In this document: positions 24,380-35,609 of the stretch, piece by piece
Layout of the letters: each line of letters starts with the position of its first letter
Numbering within the stretch: position 1 is the stretch's first letter
Origin: Spirogloea muscicola
Lineage: Eukaryota > Streptophyta > Zygnematophyceae > Spirogloeales > Spirogloeaceae
Assembly (NCBI GenBank): GCA_009602725.1
Contig: WELB01000042.1
Coordinates: forward strand, 52,193-116,192
Direction of reading: 5' to 3'
Length of the DNA stretch: 64,000 nt
The notes under the pieces: model-generated
The model's database searches: none
Told to the model about the DNA's origin: nothing
What the model saw: only the letters and a program-made list of their open reading frames with translations
Translations under genes and position numbers: made by a program

Positions 24380-25945
24380 TCCATCCACCCTGGCGCTGCC
24401 CCCCGGATTCCTGACTCCTACCGACGGCTTCACCCTCCTGGGGGTCCCTATCGGCGCGCCGTCCTTCGTGGAGGGGCAGCTGCGAGCCCGCCTCGAGGAG
24501 CACCTCCAGCCTGCGGCCCGGCTCCCCGAGCTGCAGGATATGCAGCTGGCTCTGGCCATGTTGACCAAGGCCATTCCGCAGAGACCCCAGTATCTGACGC
24601 CGGCCACCCCGCCTCCCCAGGGGCGCTGGCGGCGTACGCGGGTTTCGATGCAGGCATTGTGACGAGCCTGGCGGCCCTGGTCCGCTACCAGGGCTTCCCC
24701 CAGTCGCCTGCCGCTCTTCATCAGGCGACGCTACCGCTCAGTTACGGCGGTCTCAGCTTGCACCCGCTCGTCCATTCCTGCGGCGTACGTCGGCAGCTGG
24801 GCGCAGACAGCCGCCTCCGTGGCCCAGCGTTTCTTGGTCCACGGCTGGCGTGCGCTGGAGCAGGCGGTGGTGGAGGTGGGAACGGGTGTCCTGCCTTTCC
24901 AGGTGTCGCTACGCTCCGCCCACCAAGAGCTGCTCGCGGCGCACCCGGACCTGTTGGGCCAGGCGGTCTCCTTTGCGCACCTCGCGCATACCGCCGACCT
25001 GCGCGTCCAAGCGCGCTTCGCAGCCGCGATGGACAAGGCCGCCTTCACCACCGCCTTGCTGCAGCTCCCGAAGGCCGACCTGCGCGGGCGCGCGAAACTC
25101 CACTCGGCCTCTTCCCCGGGGGCAGCGGCGTAGCTCGAGGCCCTCCCCCTCAACGACGCCCTCACTCTCCCGGACGAAGTATTTCTAGTGCCGTCCACCG
25201 GCTCCTGGGCCTGCCGCCGCCATGCCTCCAGGGTGTGCGTCAGTGCGAATGTGGCGAGCGAGGGGCCGAGCCTGGGGAGCTGGCCGCTCATGTTCTGCGC
25301 TGATCCCATGGCGGAGAGCGGACAGCGGCCCACGACCGCCTTCGGGATGCGATGCATGGCATCCTGGTGGAGGCTGGCTTCTCGGTGGCAGCGGAGAAAT
25401 CCGCCGTCATGCCGCTCCAACAAAGGGCCGACGGTCTCCACGCACGTCGCGTAGACCTTGTGGCCACCCCACAAGCCGGCGGGCCACGTCTTATCCTGGA
25501 CGTGGTGACCACAGACGCATACGACCGCTCACACCCAGCCCAGTGTGCCATCAAGGCTGGGTATGCGGTCGCCTGCCCCGCTCGAGCTGAGGAGCTCAAA
25601 TATGCTGATCATCCGCTGGAAGACGAGTTCTTCCCGCTGGCTATCGACACGCGTGGGGAGTTGGGCGCTCGGTGGCTCGAGCTGCCCAACCAGCTCGCCC
25701 GCCACGCCATCGTCCGCCGCGCCATTGTCCGCCGCTTCCATAGGGAGCCAGTGGACTTTCCTGCAGCCGGGTCGCTAGCGCAGGTGTACCGGATGCGCTT
25801 GGCCGTCTTGCTGCAAAGGTCTATGGCCCGTGCGCTGCACCTGCGTGCCGGCAGAGCCCACGCTGCTGCCTCTGGCTCTGGCCAGGGGACCCACTTCCAG
25901 GAGCCTAGCTTCTCTGACCTGAGGCTGCTTAGCAGGGGTTACTGA
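24380..25945 (+). mobile_element. LINE copy B, inverted partner of copy A
   Basis: Same portion of the element as copy A in the opposite direction, starting at the same point (wording of CCACCCTGGCGCTGCCCCCC). It has the RT thumb (GAPSFVEGQLRARLEEH), MAQRFLVHGWRALEQ, the CCHC finger, the endonuclease core (RRVDLVATP, LILDVVTTD) and the end DLRLLSRGY-stop at 25945. It is broken: a stop occurs at 25132 (SPGAAA-stop), frames change near 24745 and 25180-25340, and a short direct duplication gives AIVRRAIVRRFH near 25715. Confidence 0.85.
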
Positions 25946-28900
25946 GTAATAAGTAGCAGCTTTGTTTCTTGTTGTGCTTGTTTTTCTTAGTGCTTCCCCT
26001 GGCCCCTTCCTCGTACTTTGTTCCCTTCTTTTTTGGGCTGGCTTTTCCAGCCCCTAGCCTCAATGGGCGAGCCCTTTCTTCATCGTCAATTCTTTTCGGG
26101 CTGGCTTTTCACAGCCCTTGCCCCAATAGGGAGAGCCACATCTCTCTTGCTCCCATCTGCGTTTCGTTTGATATAGCCTTATTTCTTGCACTAGTTTGGA
26201 CCTTGTCCACTCTTTTCGATTCTTTTCGGGCTGGCTTTTTAAGCCCTTTGCCCACATTGGGAGAGCCACTTTTCCCAGCCCCTACCTTCTTTGCTCTTCC
26301 TCCCCACAGCTCATCTGACTTCCTATTGCTGACACGGGGGTACTAAGGGCGCCCCTGTCTGCCTAGCCTGTGGCTCCGTCATGAACACCTGTATGCATCT
26401 GGCTGGCTTTTTACAACGCCAATTTTTGTAAGCAGCTGCTTCTTCTTTTGGAGAGCCACTTCTTCTTGCTGCTGCTTACTCGGGGTTACTAAGCTCCCTC
26501 CGCTGTGGTCTTCTGGGCTTTTGGGATCTCTCTCTCTTTTGGGCTGGCCTTCCCATCCCCTCTTCTGTGTGGGCTTCTGGATGGCCGTGTGGTTTAGGCG
26601 CCTCTGGGCTCTTTGGACCTTCCCAAGGTCCAAAGACCTTTGTCTTTGTGCGGACTTGTTGCTGCTCACCCGTGGGTACTGAGCTTCCATCTGCGTCGTG
26701 TAGTTTCTAGCTGTGTGATTTTCTTTGCGGCACCTTTTGGCTCTTTGTACTTTGTCCATTTTGCTTGTGCTGGCCTTTCCCAGCCCCTACCCTCCGCGGG
26801 CGAGCAACTTCTTTTGGGCTGGCCTTTCCCAGGCACTGACTAAAATTTGAAGAGCTCTTTGATTTCCCTCCTGGCTTTCTTGACTTCTTGGCTGGCTTTT
26901 GCGGGCTGGCTGTTCACAGCCCTTAACCCCTTTGCGAGAGCTCTTTCTTCTCTTGGCTTCCATTCTTGCACTAGCTTTTGCTGAGCAGTGTATTGCTTGA
27001 TTGGCCACCCTAGCATTCCATGCGCACCGCATGCCTTTCCCCTTGGGCAGAACTTGCTTCTCTAGAGGTCTTTGAGTTTCTCACAGCCATCGCCCTCTAC
27101 TGGAAGAGTGTTCCATCTTATTGAGCGCCAACTTGCAGTAGTCATGGAGTATAATAGCCTCCTGCGTCCTCCTTCCGGCCCTTTCAGACCTTGTACATTC
27201 CTTTGGGCTGGCCTGTCACAGCAGAAGTGAGCTCTTCCCAGAAAGGGCGGGGGCTGTGAAAAGCCAGCACAAATATAATGAACAAGGGCTGAAAGGCGCC
27301 AAAACTACACAGCTATGCAAGAGACTACCCCAGGGGAGCTTAGCCATTGCCTTACATTACAAGAGCTGTTTCTTCTCGCCCAGTTGGAACAGCAGGCCCT
27401 GGGAGTTAGGTGGACGTCACCTCGCCGCCTCGGCTGCTGACTAGGGCTTACTGAGCAGGCACCCTTAGTAGTCTCTACGCTCTCCGGCTCCTGCAAATCT
27501 TGCTCATTCCTTTTCTTTCTTGCTTTGTGAGTTCAGGGTTTATTGTCAGTTATCATTTCGTTTCGGGCTGGCTGTTCACAGCCCTTGCCCCCCAGCTGCG
27601 AGTTACTCGGACTTGCTGCTGCTCACCCGTGGGTACTGAGCTTTCGTTTGCGTCGTCTCGTGTCTAGCTGTGTTGCTGTTCTTTTCGCCACCTATTTTTT
27701 GGCTCTTTGGATTTTGTCCATTCTTTTTGGGCTGGCTTTGCCAGCCCCTCTTCTCTATGAGCGAGCAATTTATTTGGGAAAGCCCCCAAAAGAATTTCTG
27801 CTGGCTTTCTTCTTCTGGAAGAGCTCACAACTTTCTGGCTCGGGCCTGCGAGCCAGAAACAAGTGCCCGCCCCCGTCGGAAGTTGCGCACTGGCCGATGG
27901 CAGGCCCTGCTTCCGCCGGCGGAGCCGCCGGCCCCACTTGTGTGAACGCGGCCTTGAAGCGCCAAGTGGCGTACATGCCACGTGGCGCATTTTCCTGCCA
28001 GGCAGTTACCACTTCATAGAGCCGTGTCTTACATAGCGCTTTTCGGCCTCGTTTGGACCTTGTACAATTCTTTCTTTCTGGGCTGGCCTTAATAGGTCTA
28101 CAAGCTCTTCCACAATGATGGCAATGGCTGTGAGAGGCCAGCCCAGAGCAGTGGGAAGCAAGCGCGGCCAGATTAACTGGTGCTTGGAGAGGCCAGCCCA
28201 AAGATTGCACAAGGTCCGAAGGAGCCGGAGTGCTAAGGACTGGGACAGCAGCAAAGAAAAAACGAGCAAGCGCGGCCAGATTAACTGGTGGCTGGGAGAG
28301 GCCAGCCCAAAAGAATGGACAAGGTCTGAAGGAGTCGGAGTGCTAAGGACGGAGACAGCAGTAAGCAAACTCTCAGTAACCTCTCGTCAGTAGATGCAAG
28401 TCTGAGTAGCTAGCAGGCGGAAAGACGTCGCCCTGACGGAAGCCGGAGGCCGCCGCCAGAGCGCGAGGAAAGGACTCTCAGTAACCTCTAGTCAGTAGAT
28501 GCAAATCTGAATAGCTAGCAATGGACAAGGTCTGAAAGGGCCGGATGGCAAAAAGCAGGATACTAGTCTCCACCTATCTTATAAATCCCCCGCCCCCTTG
28601 AAAAGAAGAAAGTGCTCGCCCATAGAGAAGAGGGCTGGCAAAGCCAGCCCGAAAAGAATGGACAATGTCCAAAGCCAAAGAAAGAGAGCAAGCGCGGCCA
28701 GATTAACTGGTGGCTGGGAGAGGCCAGCCCAAAAGAGGTGCCGAAAAAGGTCTACACATCAAAACACTAGGAAGAGGATAGACTCTCAAGTAATGGCGAT
28801 GGCTGTGAGAGGCCAGCCCAGAAAGCAAAAAGCAAGGTCTGAACAAGGTCACTACAAACAGTGTACTGGCTTGCTTTGGCCTACCTCTCGTTTCTGACTT

Positions 28901-29300
28901 GCGGCTGCTAACCAGGGTTTACTACGTCACCACCCTTCGACGTACTTGCATACACAACAGCTCTGTATAGCTGTGTCATTATGCGCCTCCAGGCTCCTTT
29001 GGACATTGTCCATACTGGGCTGGCGGTCCGCACTTCTCGCCCACTTTTGGAAAGGCTTACGTCTCTTTGGATCTGCTCAAATCTTTCGTAGGCTGGTTTT
29101 CCGCAGCCAACGCAAAGTTTTGCTTTCTTTTGCAAAGGTTTTGCTTCTGTTGCGTCTGTTCTTTTGCAAAGTCTTTGCTTTCTTTTGGATGAGCTTCTTT
29201 CGCGGAATTGCCCGTTCCTTGGGCGGGCCTCTGACAGCCATTGCCTTCCATAGGAAGACCTATTTCTTCCCCTTTCGCGCTCTGCTGGTGGAGAAGGCTT
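25946..29300. repeat. LINE 3' UTR of copy B followed by many solo LINE tails
   Basis: No host gene recognised. Solo ORF ends (variants of LLTRGY-stop) lie on the plus strand near 26321, 26469, 26646, 27428, 27612 and 28896, and on the minus strand near 28372 and 28470. Between them are many hairpin modules, including perfect ones at 27729-27747 and 28632-28650, next to the recurrent TTGTCCATTCTTTT phrase. A CGG-rich piece at 27840-28010 is unlike the rest and unassigned. The segment up to 29434 also contains the galactokinase promoter. Confidence 0.7.
27729..27747 (+). repeat. Perfect LINE 3' UTR hairpin GGGCTGGC-TTT-GCCAGCCC
   Basis: Eight-base perfect stem with a three-base loop. The same hairpin occurs at 9267-9285, 28632-28650, 48172-48190 and 49748-49766, with looser versions (loop CTCACA or TTCCA) throughout all LINE-tail clusters. 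Confidence 0.8.
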
Positions 29301-29434
29301 CTCTTAGTGGCGCCACGGTCGGCTCGCCGATCTACAAGGTTAGCGGAGGGTTAGCGAAGTCCGGTGTCCACCCCCTCCTGTAACATCGGCCTGACCCGCC
29401 CTGCCTGGTCTCGGCGCCCCGCGCGCCGGCGGCC

Positions 29435-32400
29435 ATGGCGGCCGTGCTGGCCCCGGCAGAGGCGAAGGTGGATGCCGTCCCAGTGCACGGCGACCTGCAG
29501 TCGGTGTACGAGGAGGGCGTGGAAGACCTCGCCGCGGCCCGTGCGCGTTACGACGCCATTGCCGTAGAATTCGAGCGCCTCTTCGGCCGGCCGCCGCAGT
29601 ACTTCGCTCGGGCGCCCGGTGAGCCGCTGTGTTCCGCAGCCGCAGCATGCAGAGCCCGGCCTATCGTCACGTTTGAGCCGGTCGCAAGTGTACTGCACCG
29701 TCTGGCGACCGCGTCTTCCAGGAGTCTCCATTCCGCTCCGGCCACCAGTCGTGGGAAGGCCTGCAGCCCTCGATAAGCAGCCATCCTCGACGAGGTTTCC
29801 CTCCGGACGCGACCGAAGGCTGCGCCGAGGCCTTCTGAGGAAGGTGTCGAGGTCCACAGCGCAGCCCCGCTGATTGCTTTTGGCTTGGTGTGAGCAGGCC
29901 GGGTGAATCTCATCGGTGAGCACATTGACTATGAGGGTTACTCCGTGCTGCCAATGGCCATCCGTCAGGACACCGTGGTGGCAATAGGCAAGGAGGACGG
30001 CACCGCAGCGAGTAACGCCCTCCCACTGCTGACGGTTGCCAACATGAACGCCTCCAAGTACCCAACGACCCGGTACTCCGTCGACCCAGCTCAGGTGCCG
30101 GTCACAACCAATTTAACCTGTAAGTCGAGCAGCTTTCTGGAGGGTCTGAGGCACTTGCTGACGCTTCAACCGGCAGCTTGTGAACTTGCTGCTGACCACT
30201 GAACAGAGTGAGGCTCGTTACTATCTTTGGCAAAGAAAACGCCTAGAAGAAAGAGCCGATGAGTTGACGTGTCTGTGCAGGAGGTGAACTCGGCAGACCA
30301 TGTCTGGGCCAACTACTTTCTCTGCGGGTGAGCTTATCTTCGGTCAACAGCATCTGAACTTGTGTGCAAAGACATTCACAAGCTAAAGTAGCTCAGCTTG
30401 CATTGGCTCCCCCAGATTGCAGCAGTCAAGTCTGTACGCACTGCATGGTTCAGTCACTGATTGCATGGTGCTTTGATATGGTGCTGTGATGCTGTCAGCA
30501 CAGGTACAAGGGCGTCTTTGAGTATCTTGCAGACCAGGGACAACCTCATCCTCCATATTCCAGCTTAAGAGCTATAGTTGACGGCAGGGTGCCCACTGGT
30601 GAGCTGCATGAGCATTTATATGTGTCCTACATGAAAAATTGGGTTGCTTCTTTTAAGATTTAGGCATCCTACCTCAAGGCCTAAATATATGGAACACGCT
30701 TGCTGTCAACTAGTCTTGACTCCTTACCTGCCCCTTAATTGGATGTGCAGGAGCTGGCCTGTCCAGCTCCGCTGCCCTTGTATGCTCGTCAGCCATTGCT
30801 GTTATGGCCGCACTGGGCCTTTGCGCGTCAAAGGTGTGTCAACCTTGCAGCACCAGCAGAACACATCCTCGCTGTGCCTAATAAAACACAAGTAGTGTCA
30901 TCGAATGTAACAACTGAGAGTGGTTCTCTTTGTGCAGATAGCTGTTTAAATTGCAATCGGCCTGTAACAGGCTTCAGAGATTGCATGTTTGATCAGCTGA
31001 TGTTTGCCTGCTCACAATCTCATCAATCTTGGGCTGCCAGTCTGATGTGGCAGAGTTCACCTGCAAATGTGAGCGGCACATTGGCACGCAGTCCGGTGGC
31101 ATGGATCAGGTGCTTTGTAACAAGCCTTCTGCCAGATACGAATAGTTTGCTCACACCATGTACTGGGCGTGCTGGTCAGTGAAAAGCATCCGCATGCTGT
31201 TGTAATGGTGGACAAATCCACCAATCACTGACAATGACTACGTCTTCTCGCAATGAGCAGGCAATCTCAGTGATGGCCAGGCCAGGAGTTGCCAAGCTCA
31301 TTGACTTCAATCCAATAAGAGCAACAGACGTTCTTCTGCCAGAGGGCGGGTCTTTCATCATAGCAGATTCTCTGACAGAGTCCAACAAAGCTGAGACAGC
31401 TGCAACCAACTACAATAACCGTGTTGTGGAGTGCCGTCTAGCAGCTGTAAGGCTTGCACTTGCCAGCGAGCCCGCAGAACGCTCTGAGTGCATAAGTAGA
31501 CAGGGGCTTCCAGTAAATGGAGCCCCTGCATCATGTAAGTGGTGGCGCTTGTATGGTCAGCTGATGATATCAGGAGCTGAATGTCAGTTGACCGCGTGGT
31601 TCTCAGCCGTAGCCTGTTTACCTGGCAGATGGTTTTGGCTGCTCAGCTTGGCATGCCGGTTGAGCAGGCGCGAACAGTTAAGACGCTTGGGGATGTTGAG
31701 TCCTTATGCACAGCCACATCTGAGTCATTGGAGCTAGATGGTCCTATTCCAGCAGTGGAGAAGACCTTGCATGAAGCTCCTTACATGCGCGAGGAGATCG
31801 AGAAGGTGCTGGAGGCATCACTGCAAGATCTCTTTAAGGAGTCTCCTACTTCCTTGGCCGTTCTGAAGGTAGCTGAGAGCTTCAAGCTCCTTCAGGTGAG
31901 CTGGTAGCAAGGTGGCAGGTCCATCTACACTGCACTCTCATCCTGTCAGTCCATGACAGAAGTATCCTGCAGAGTTCTGCACAATACGACCATCTCCATT
32001 AGAGCAGTGCGCGAGAAACAGCCTCATCAGGGAAAGGCACAATCACTGTCCTCTCACAAGCAGTGACTGTCAGGTGCCATGCCTTGCACTGCCAACAACA
32101 TGTGACGTGGCATTTCCTTTCTGTCGGCTGTTCCCAAAACAAGAGGAGCGTTCACGTCTACTCGGAAGCTAGAAGAGTCCTCCAGTTTAAAGAAGTGGCT
32201 GCCACACATCAATTTGGGGCCTGGTGAGCAGGCTAACAGTGTTCATGTCTTCACGTGCTACTAGCACCTTGCTTCCATCAGCTTGGTGACTCCCTTGATT
32301 TGCTTCTCCTGAGCCACCTGTGGTCAGGGTGTAGAGGTGGGATGCAGACCCTCTTTATATCATGGTCACAGTTGTAATCTATTTCAACAAGCTGCCCTCA

Positions 32401-32956
32401 TTGGAGCATATCAGCAACGGTGCTTCTGACATACAAAGCTGAAGGCCCTCTACTTTGTATTTGTGGAGTTTTGATTAGTGGCTCTTCTTTTTGCAGTGAT
32501 GCAGAAGTTGTCTTGAGCAGGCTTGGGGCCTTGATGAATGAAAGTCACCACAGCTGCAGTACGTACTATGAGTGCAGGTGCGCATACATAAATACCACCA
32601 TAATGGATCGTAATGCAGATGGCACTCTCTCAGAGCCAAGAATGCCTCCCTGGAGGCATTCTTGATAAAGCATCAAGGATTGCAGCTGTACAGGAATTTC
32701 CATATCCCTGAGCTGGCAGAGGTGCATGCACAATTTGAGTGCATGTGACTTCGGGTTTTGATTTTGGTACAGGCTGCATGACTTGTGTACTTGTCGCATT
32801 CTGGTCATTTGCCAGCTGTCCTGAGCTTGAGGAGTTGGTGGGCATCTGCAATGCCAATGGGGCTCTGGGGGCTCGCCTGACCGGCGCTGGGTGGGGTGGT
32901 TGCACCGTTTCTCTCGTGCCAGACAATCAGGCTGCTTCTTTCATACAAGCATTGAA
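29435..32956 (+). CDS. GALK: Galactokinase (GHMP kinase), last exon unresolved
   Basis: ATP-dependent phosphorylation of galactose to galactose-1-phosphate in the cytosol, feeding sugar salvage for wall polymers. Eleven exons with agreeing phases: 29435-29618, 29898-30094, 30281-30327, 30504-30598, 30751-30833, 31041-31109, 31261-31446, 31629-31895, 32144-32223, 32497-32577 and 32816-32956. The three family motifs are visible: [29 protein letters not shown] and [12 protein letters not shown]. Other conserved blocks are [40 protein letters not shown] and [15 protein letters not shown]. The order and spacing follow plant GAL1. The usual final ~40 residues were not found: reading on from 32956 stops at 33018 (ALKVYCQTR...), or an exon farther on was missed. 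One intron holds a perfect palindrome (32638-32663). Confidence 0.93.
32638..32663. repeat. Perfect 12-bp inverted repeat in a galactokinase intron
   Basis: AAGAATGCCTCC, two bases, then its exact reverse complement. It lies between exons 10 and 11 and is unrelated to the LINE hairpin. Confidence 0.85.
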
Positions 32957-33018
32957 GGTATATTGCCAGACCCGGTTGAAAGTTGGCTTTCTGCGGAGCC
33001 AGGCTGTTTGCAGAATGT

Positions 33019-33639
33019 AGGACAACAAAATAGTAGCGACGAGCATTTGCTGGCCTTGGCGTTGTCTACTGGCATGACTCGAGCAGCTCCCCTCCCTGCA
33101 CGCTTGAGCCCATCAATTGCACATGTATCTTAACATTCAGAACCCTCTGGTTAGAGCAGTGTGAGTCAGACACATATTCTTTAGGTCGTTGAAGCGGTCC
33201 ATAGAGAATGTTGATGTCACCGGTGGCCAATAATGCAGAGTTTTTCTGAAGCTGGTGATGCTTTTGCTTCCTGGTGCTTCAGCATGGCCCCTGCTAATGG
33301 ACCACCTCCTGTCACCTGCGGATTTGACAGGACAACTATTACGCGTCAAGGGTGAAGAGCGGAAGGATTGAGGCTTCCAGCTTAGACGCCTGTGTCTTTG
33401 CGTCCAAGCCGGCGAGCGGGGCAGCGGTCATCAGATGGTTGTAGCAGCTGGCTAATTGCTGGTGCTGGGCAGAGTGGGAGGTCCCACGGGCAGCCTCCTC
33501 GCAGCAGGCACGCTGCTCGCAGGCAGACTGCCCATAGCCAGACCTTGTGTGGCGCCAGCAGCTGGCTGCTGCGATATGGGCACCAAAGCAGATGATGGCC
33601 GAGGGACCTCCCAAGCTGCAATCAGCGTGCCACAGGAGG
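33019..33639. other. Galactokinase 3' flank
   Basis: No convincing gene. It may hide the last galactokinase exon. A GC-rich, Gln/Ala-coding-like stretch at 33360-33620 has no recognisable domain. Confidence 0.35.
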
Positions 33640-34740
33640 AACGGGGGGGGGGGGAGAGGAGAGGAGCTCGTGTAGAAGGTGGCAGAGGGTGTCAAACAGA
33701 GCAGTTCTTTAGAAGAGGGAGAGGGCTGTGAAAGGCCAGCCCACAATGAGTGGGAAAGCCAGGGGGTAAGGCCCAAGATGCAACGACGACAGGTTCTTCT
33801 GAAGGGCCGGTGGGAATGGAAAGGCCAGCCCACAAGAAGCAGCTCTTTCACAAAGGGGTGAGGGGTTGTGGAAAGAGAACAGCGCTTCCAAGTTGACTGT
33901 TGGCGGTGAGAGGCCAGCCCAAAAGAATGGACAAGGTCTGGAGGGGCCCGATGGCAGTGAAAGCCCACAGAAGATTGGACAATGTCATGAGGACTCGAAA
34001 AAATAGAGGACACTCAGGATGCCTGCTTCGTGACCATAAGTCAGCAGCCGCAAGTCAGTAAAAGTAGATCATCAGGTTTGGGGTTTAAGGACTGGACAAG
34101 GAGTGCGCCTACCGCTCTGGCAGAGGGAGGGAGGAAGCTGCAGTGTTTCTTTAGTGGGGCGAGGGCTGCGGCAAGCCAGCTCCACAAAAGAATGCACGGG
34201 AAAGGAGGGAAACCTGAGACAAGGGCCTCAGATGCTTTCCTGCTCATTCCATTTGGACTGACCTCTTACAGCCACTGCCTTATATGGAAGGAGCTATGTA
34301 TTCTTTCATTTCCACAGCAGGGTTTGCGAGCAGCAGCAGCTAGTGGCATTTCCAAAGGAAAGACAGCTCTTCGAAGTGAGTCTGGGGCAATCGCTGTGAG
34401 AGGCCAGCCCAAAGGCATGAACAAGGTCTCTAAGAAAAGAAGAAAAGGCTCGCCCACAGAAAGAGAGGGGCTAGCAAAAGCCAGCCCAGAGAAGAATGGA
34501 CAATGTCCGCAGGCCTCAAGGGCCACAAAACAGTGCCTGGAAAGACGAAACTACACACCAAGACACGAAATGATGCAGATGGATGCTCAGTAGCCACGAG
34601 TGAGCAACAGCAAATCAGAATAACTCGAAGCAGGAAAAGCGGCACTCTGCCGAGACCCTGAGGCAGCAGCCATAGCGCGGACAGCGCGCGTGTGGACCGC
34701 ATGAGCCAAAAAGCGCTAAAGGGCCGAAGGCGCCAGGAAA
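33640..34740. repeat. LINE-tail cluster, mostly minus-oriented
   Basis: Repeated AAGGCCAGCCCA-type hairpin halves and GACAAGGTCT phrases at 33720-33760, 33810-33850, 33900-33950, 34150-34200 and 34390-34510. Minus-strand ORF ends lie near 34028-34065 and 34589-34720; the latter includes about 100 bases of the ORF encoding the AHAVHTRA/AMAAAS region. Confidence 0.65.
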
Positions 34741-35104
34741 ACAACACTGCTCTCCGTGAAGATGGCGAGGGCTGTGTGGCGAGAAAGTGAGGTCTTCTAA
34801 AGACTTTGGAGTATGTTGAGTGATGGAGGGCCTGAGTGGCCAAGTACAAAGGCAAGCAACATTGACAGGAAGGGCAGAGGGCTGTGAGAACCAGAGGTTA
34901 GTAAGTGGTCATCCGATGTGGTACAACACTGCTCTCTGTGAAGATGGCGAGGGCTGTGTGGCGAGAAAGTGAGGTCTTCTAAAGACTTTGGAGTATGTTG
35001 AGTGATGGAGGGCCTGAGTGGCCAAGTACAAAGGCAAGCAACATTGACAGGAAGGGCAGAGGGCTGTGAGAACCAGAGGTTAGTAAGTGGTCATCCGATG
35101 TGGT
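34741..35104 (+). repeat. Two-copy tandem duplication, 182-bp period
   Basis: 34741-34922 is repeated at 34923-35104 with a single C/T difference seen (CTCTCCGTG versus CTCTCTGTG). The unit contains LINE-like phrases (GAGGGCTGTG) and a truncated ORF-tail echo (CAGAGGTTAGTAAGT). The near identity means a recent event or an assembly artefact. Confidence 0.9.
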
Positions 35105-35609
35105 ACTTCTTGCTTATGAGAGAAGGTGGCGCGGTGCGCATGACATTGAAAGGGAGGCCAACTCGAGTCCTGTAACGGGGTCATAAGCTAGCTAATGGGG
35201 ATTGCTTATGCCATAAGGCCAGCCCAGGAATGTGGTGGACGAGGTCCACAGCGGCAGCACTGGCGCGCGCGCGCGCCGGGCCCGCGGGGCCGCCCTGGAG
35301 GCAAGGGGGGTGCCCCAAGCCATGTCAGCAGCGCCGCCCCCGCCACCGAGGCGCAACGCCAGATCGCCGCGTGGCCAAGCAGACACGTGGCGCCCTGGCG
35401 GAGGGTCCGCCCGCGCCCGCCACGTGGCTGCGCGCCCCTCTCCCGGTGTGCATGGTGGCCGCCGTGCCAAACGGCGGAGCCGCGCAAACGGCGCGCCGGG
35501 GCTCGGCCAGGCCCCCTGCCCCGCTGCCCACCCGGCCGGCTCGCCGTCAGCGATGACGGGATGACCTGGTGCAGCTCCGCCGNGGCGGCGGCGGCGGCGG
35601 CGAGGCGAC
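35105..35609. other. GC-rich 5' flank of VDAC
   Basis: Contains a CG-dinucleotide-rich stretch from 35250 to 35609 with an unresolved base at 35583 in a GGC run. The overlapping long frames on both strands are compositional. A promoter/5' UTR role for VDAC is inferred. Confidence 0.4.
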
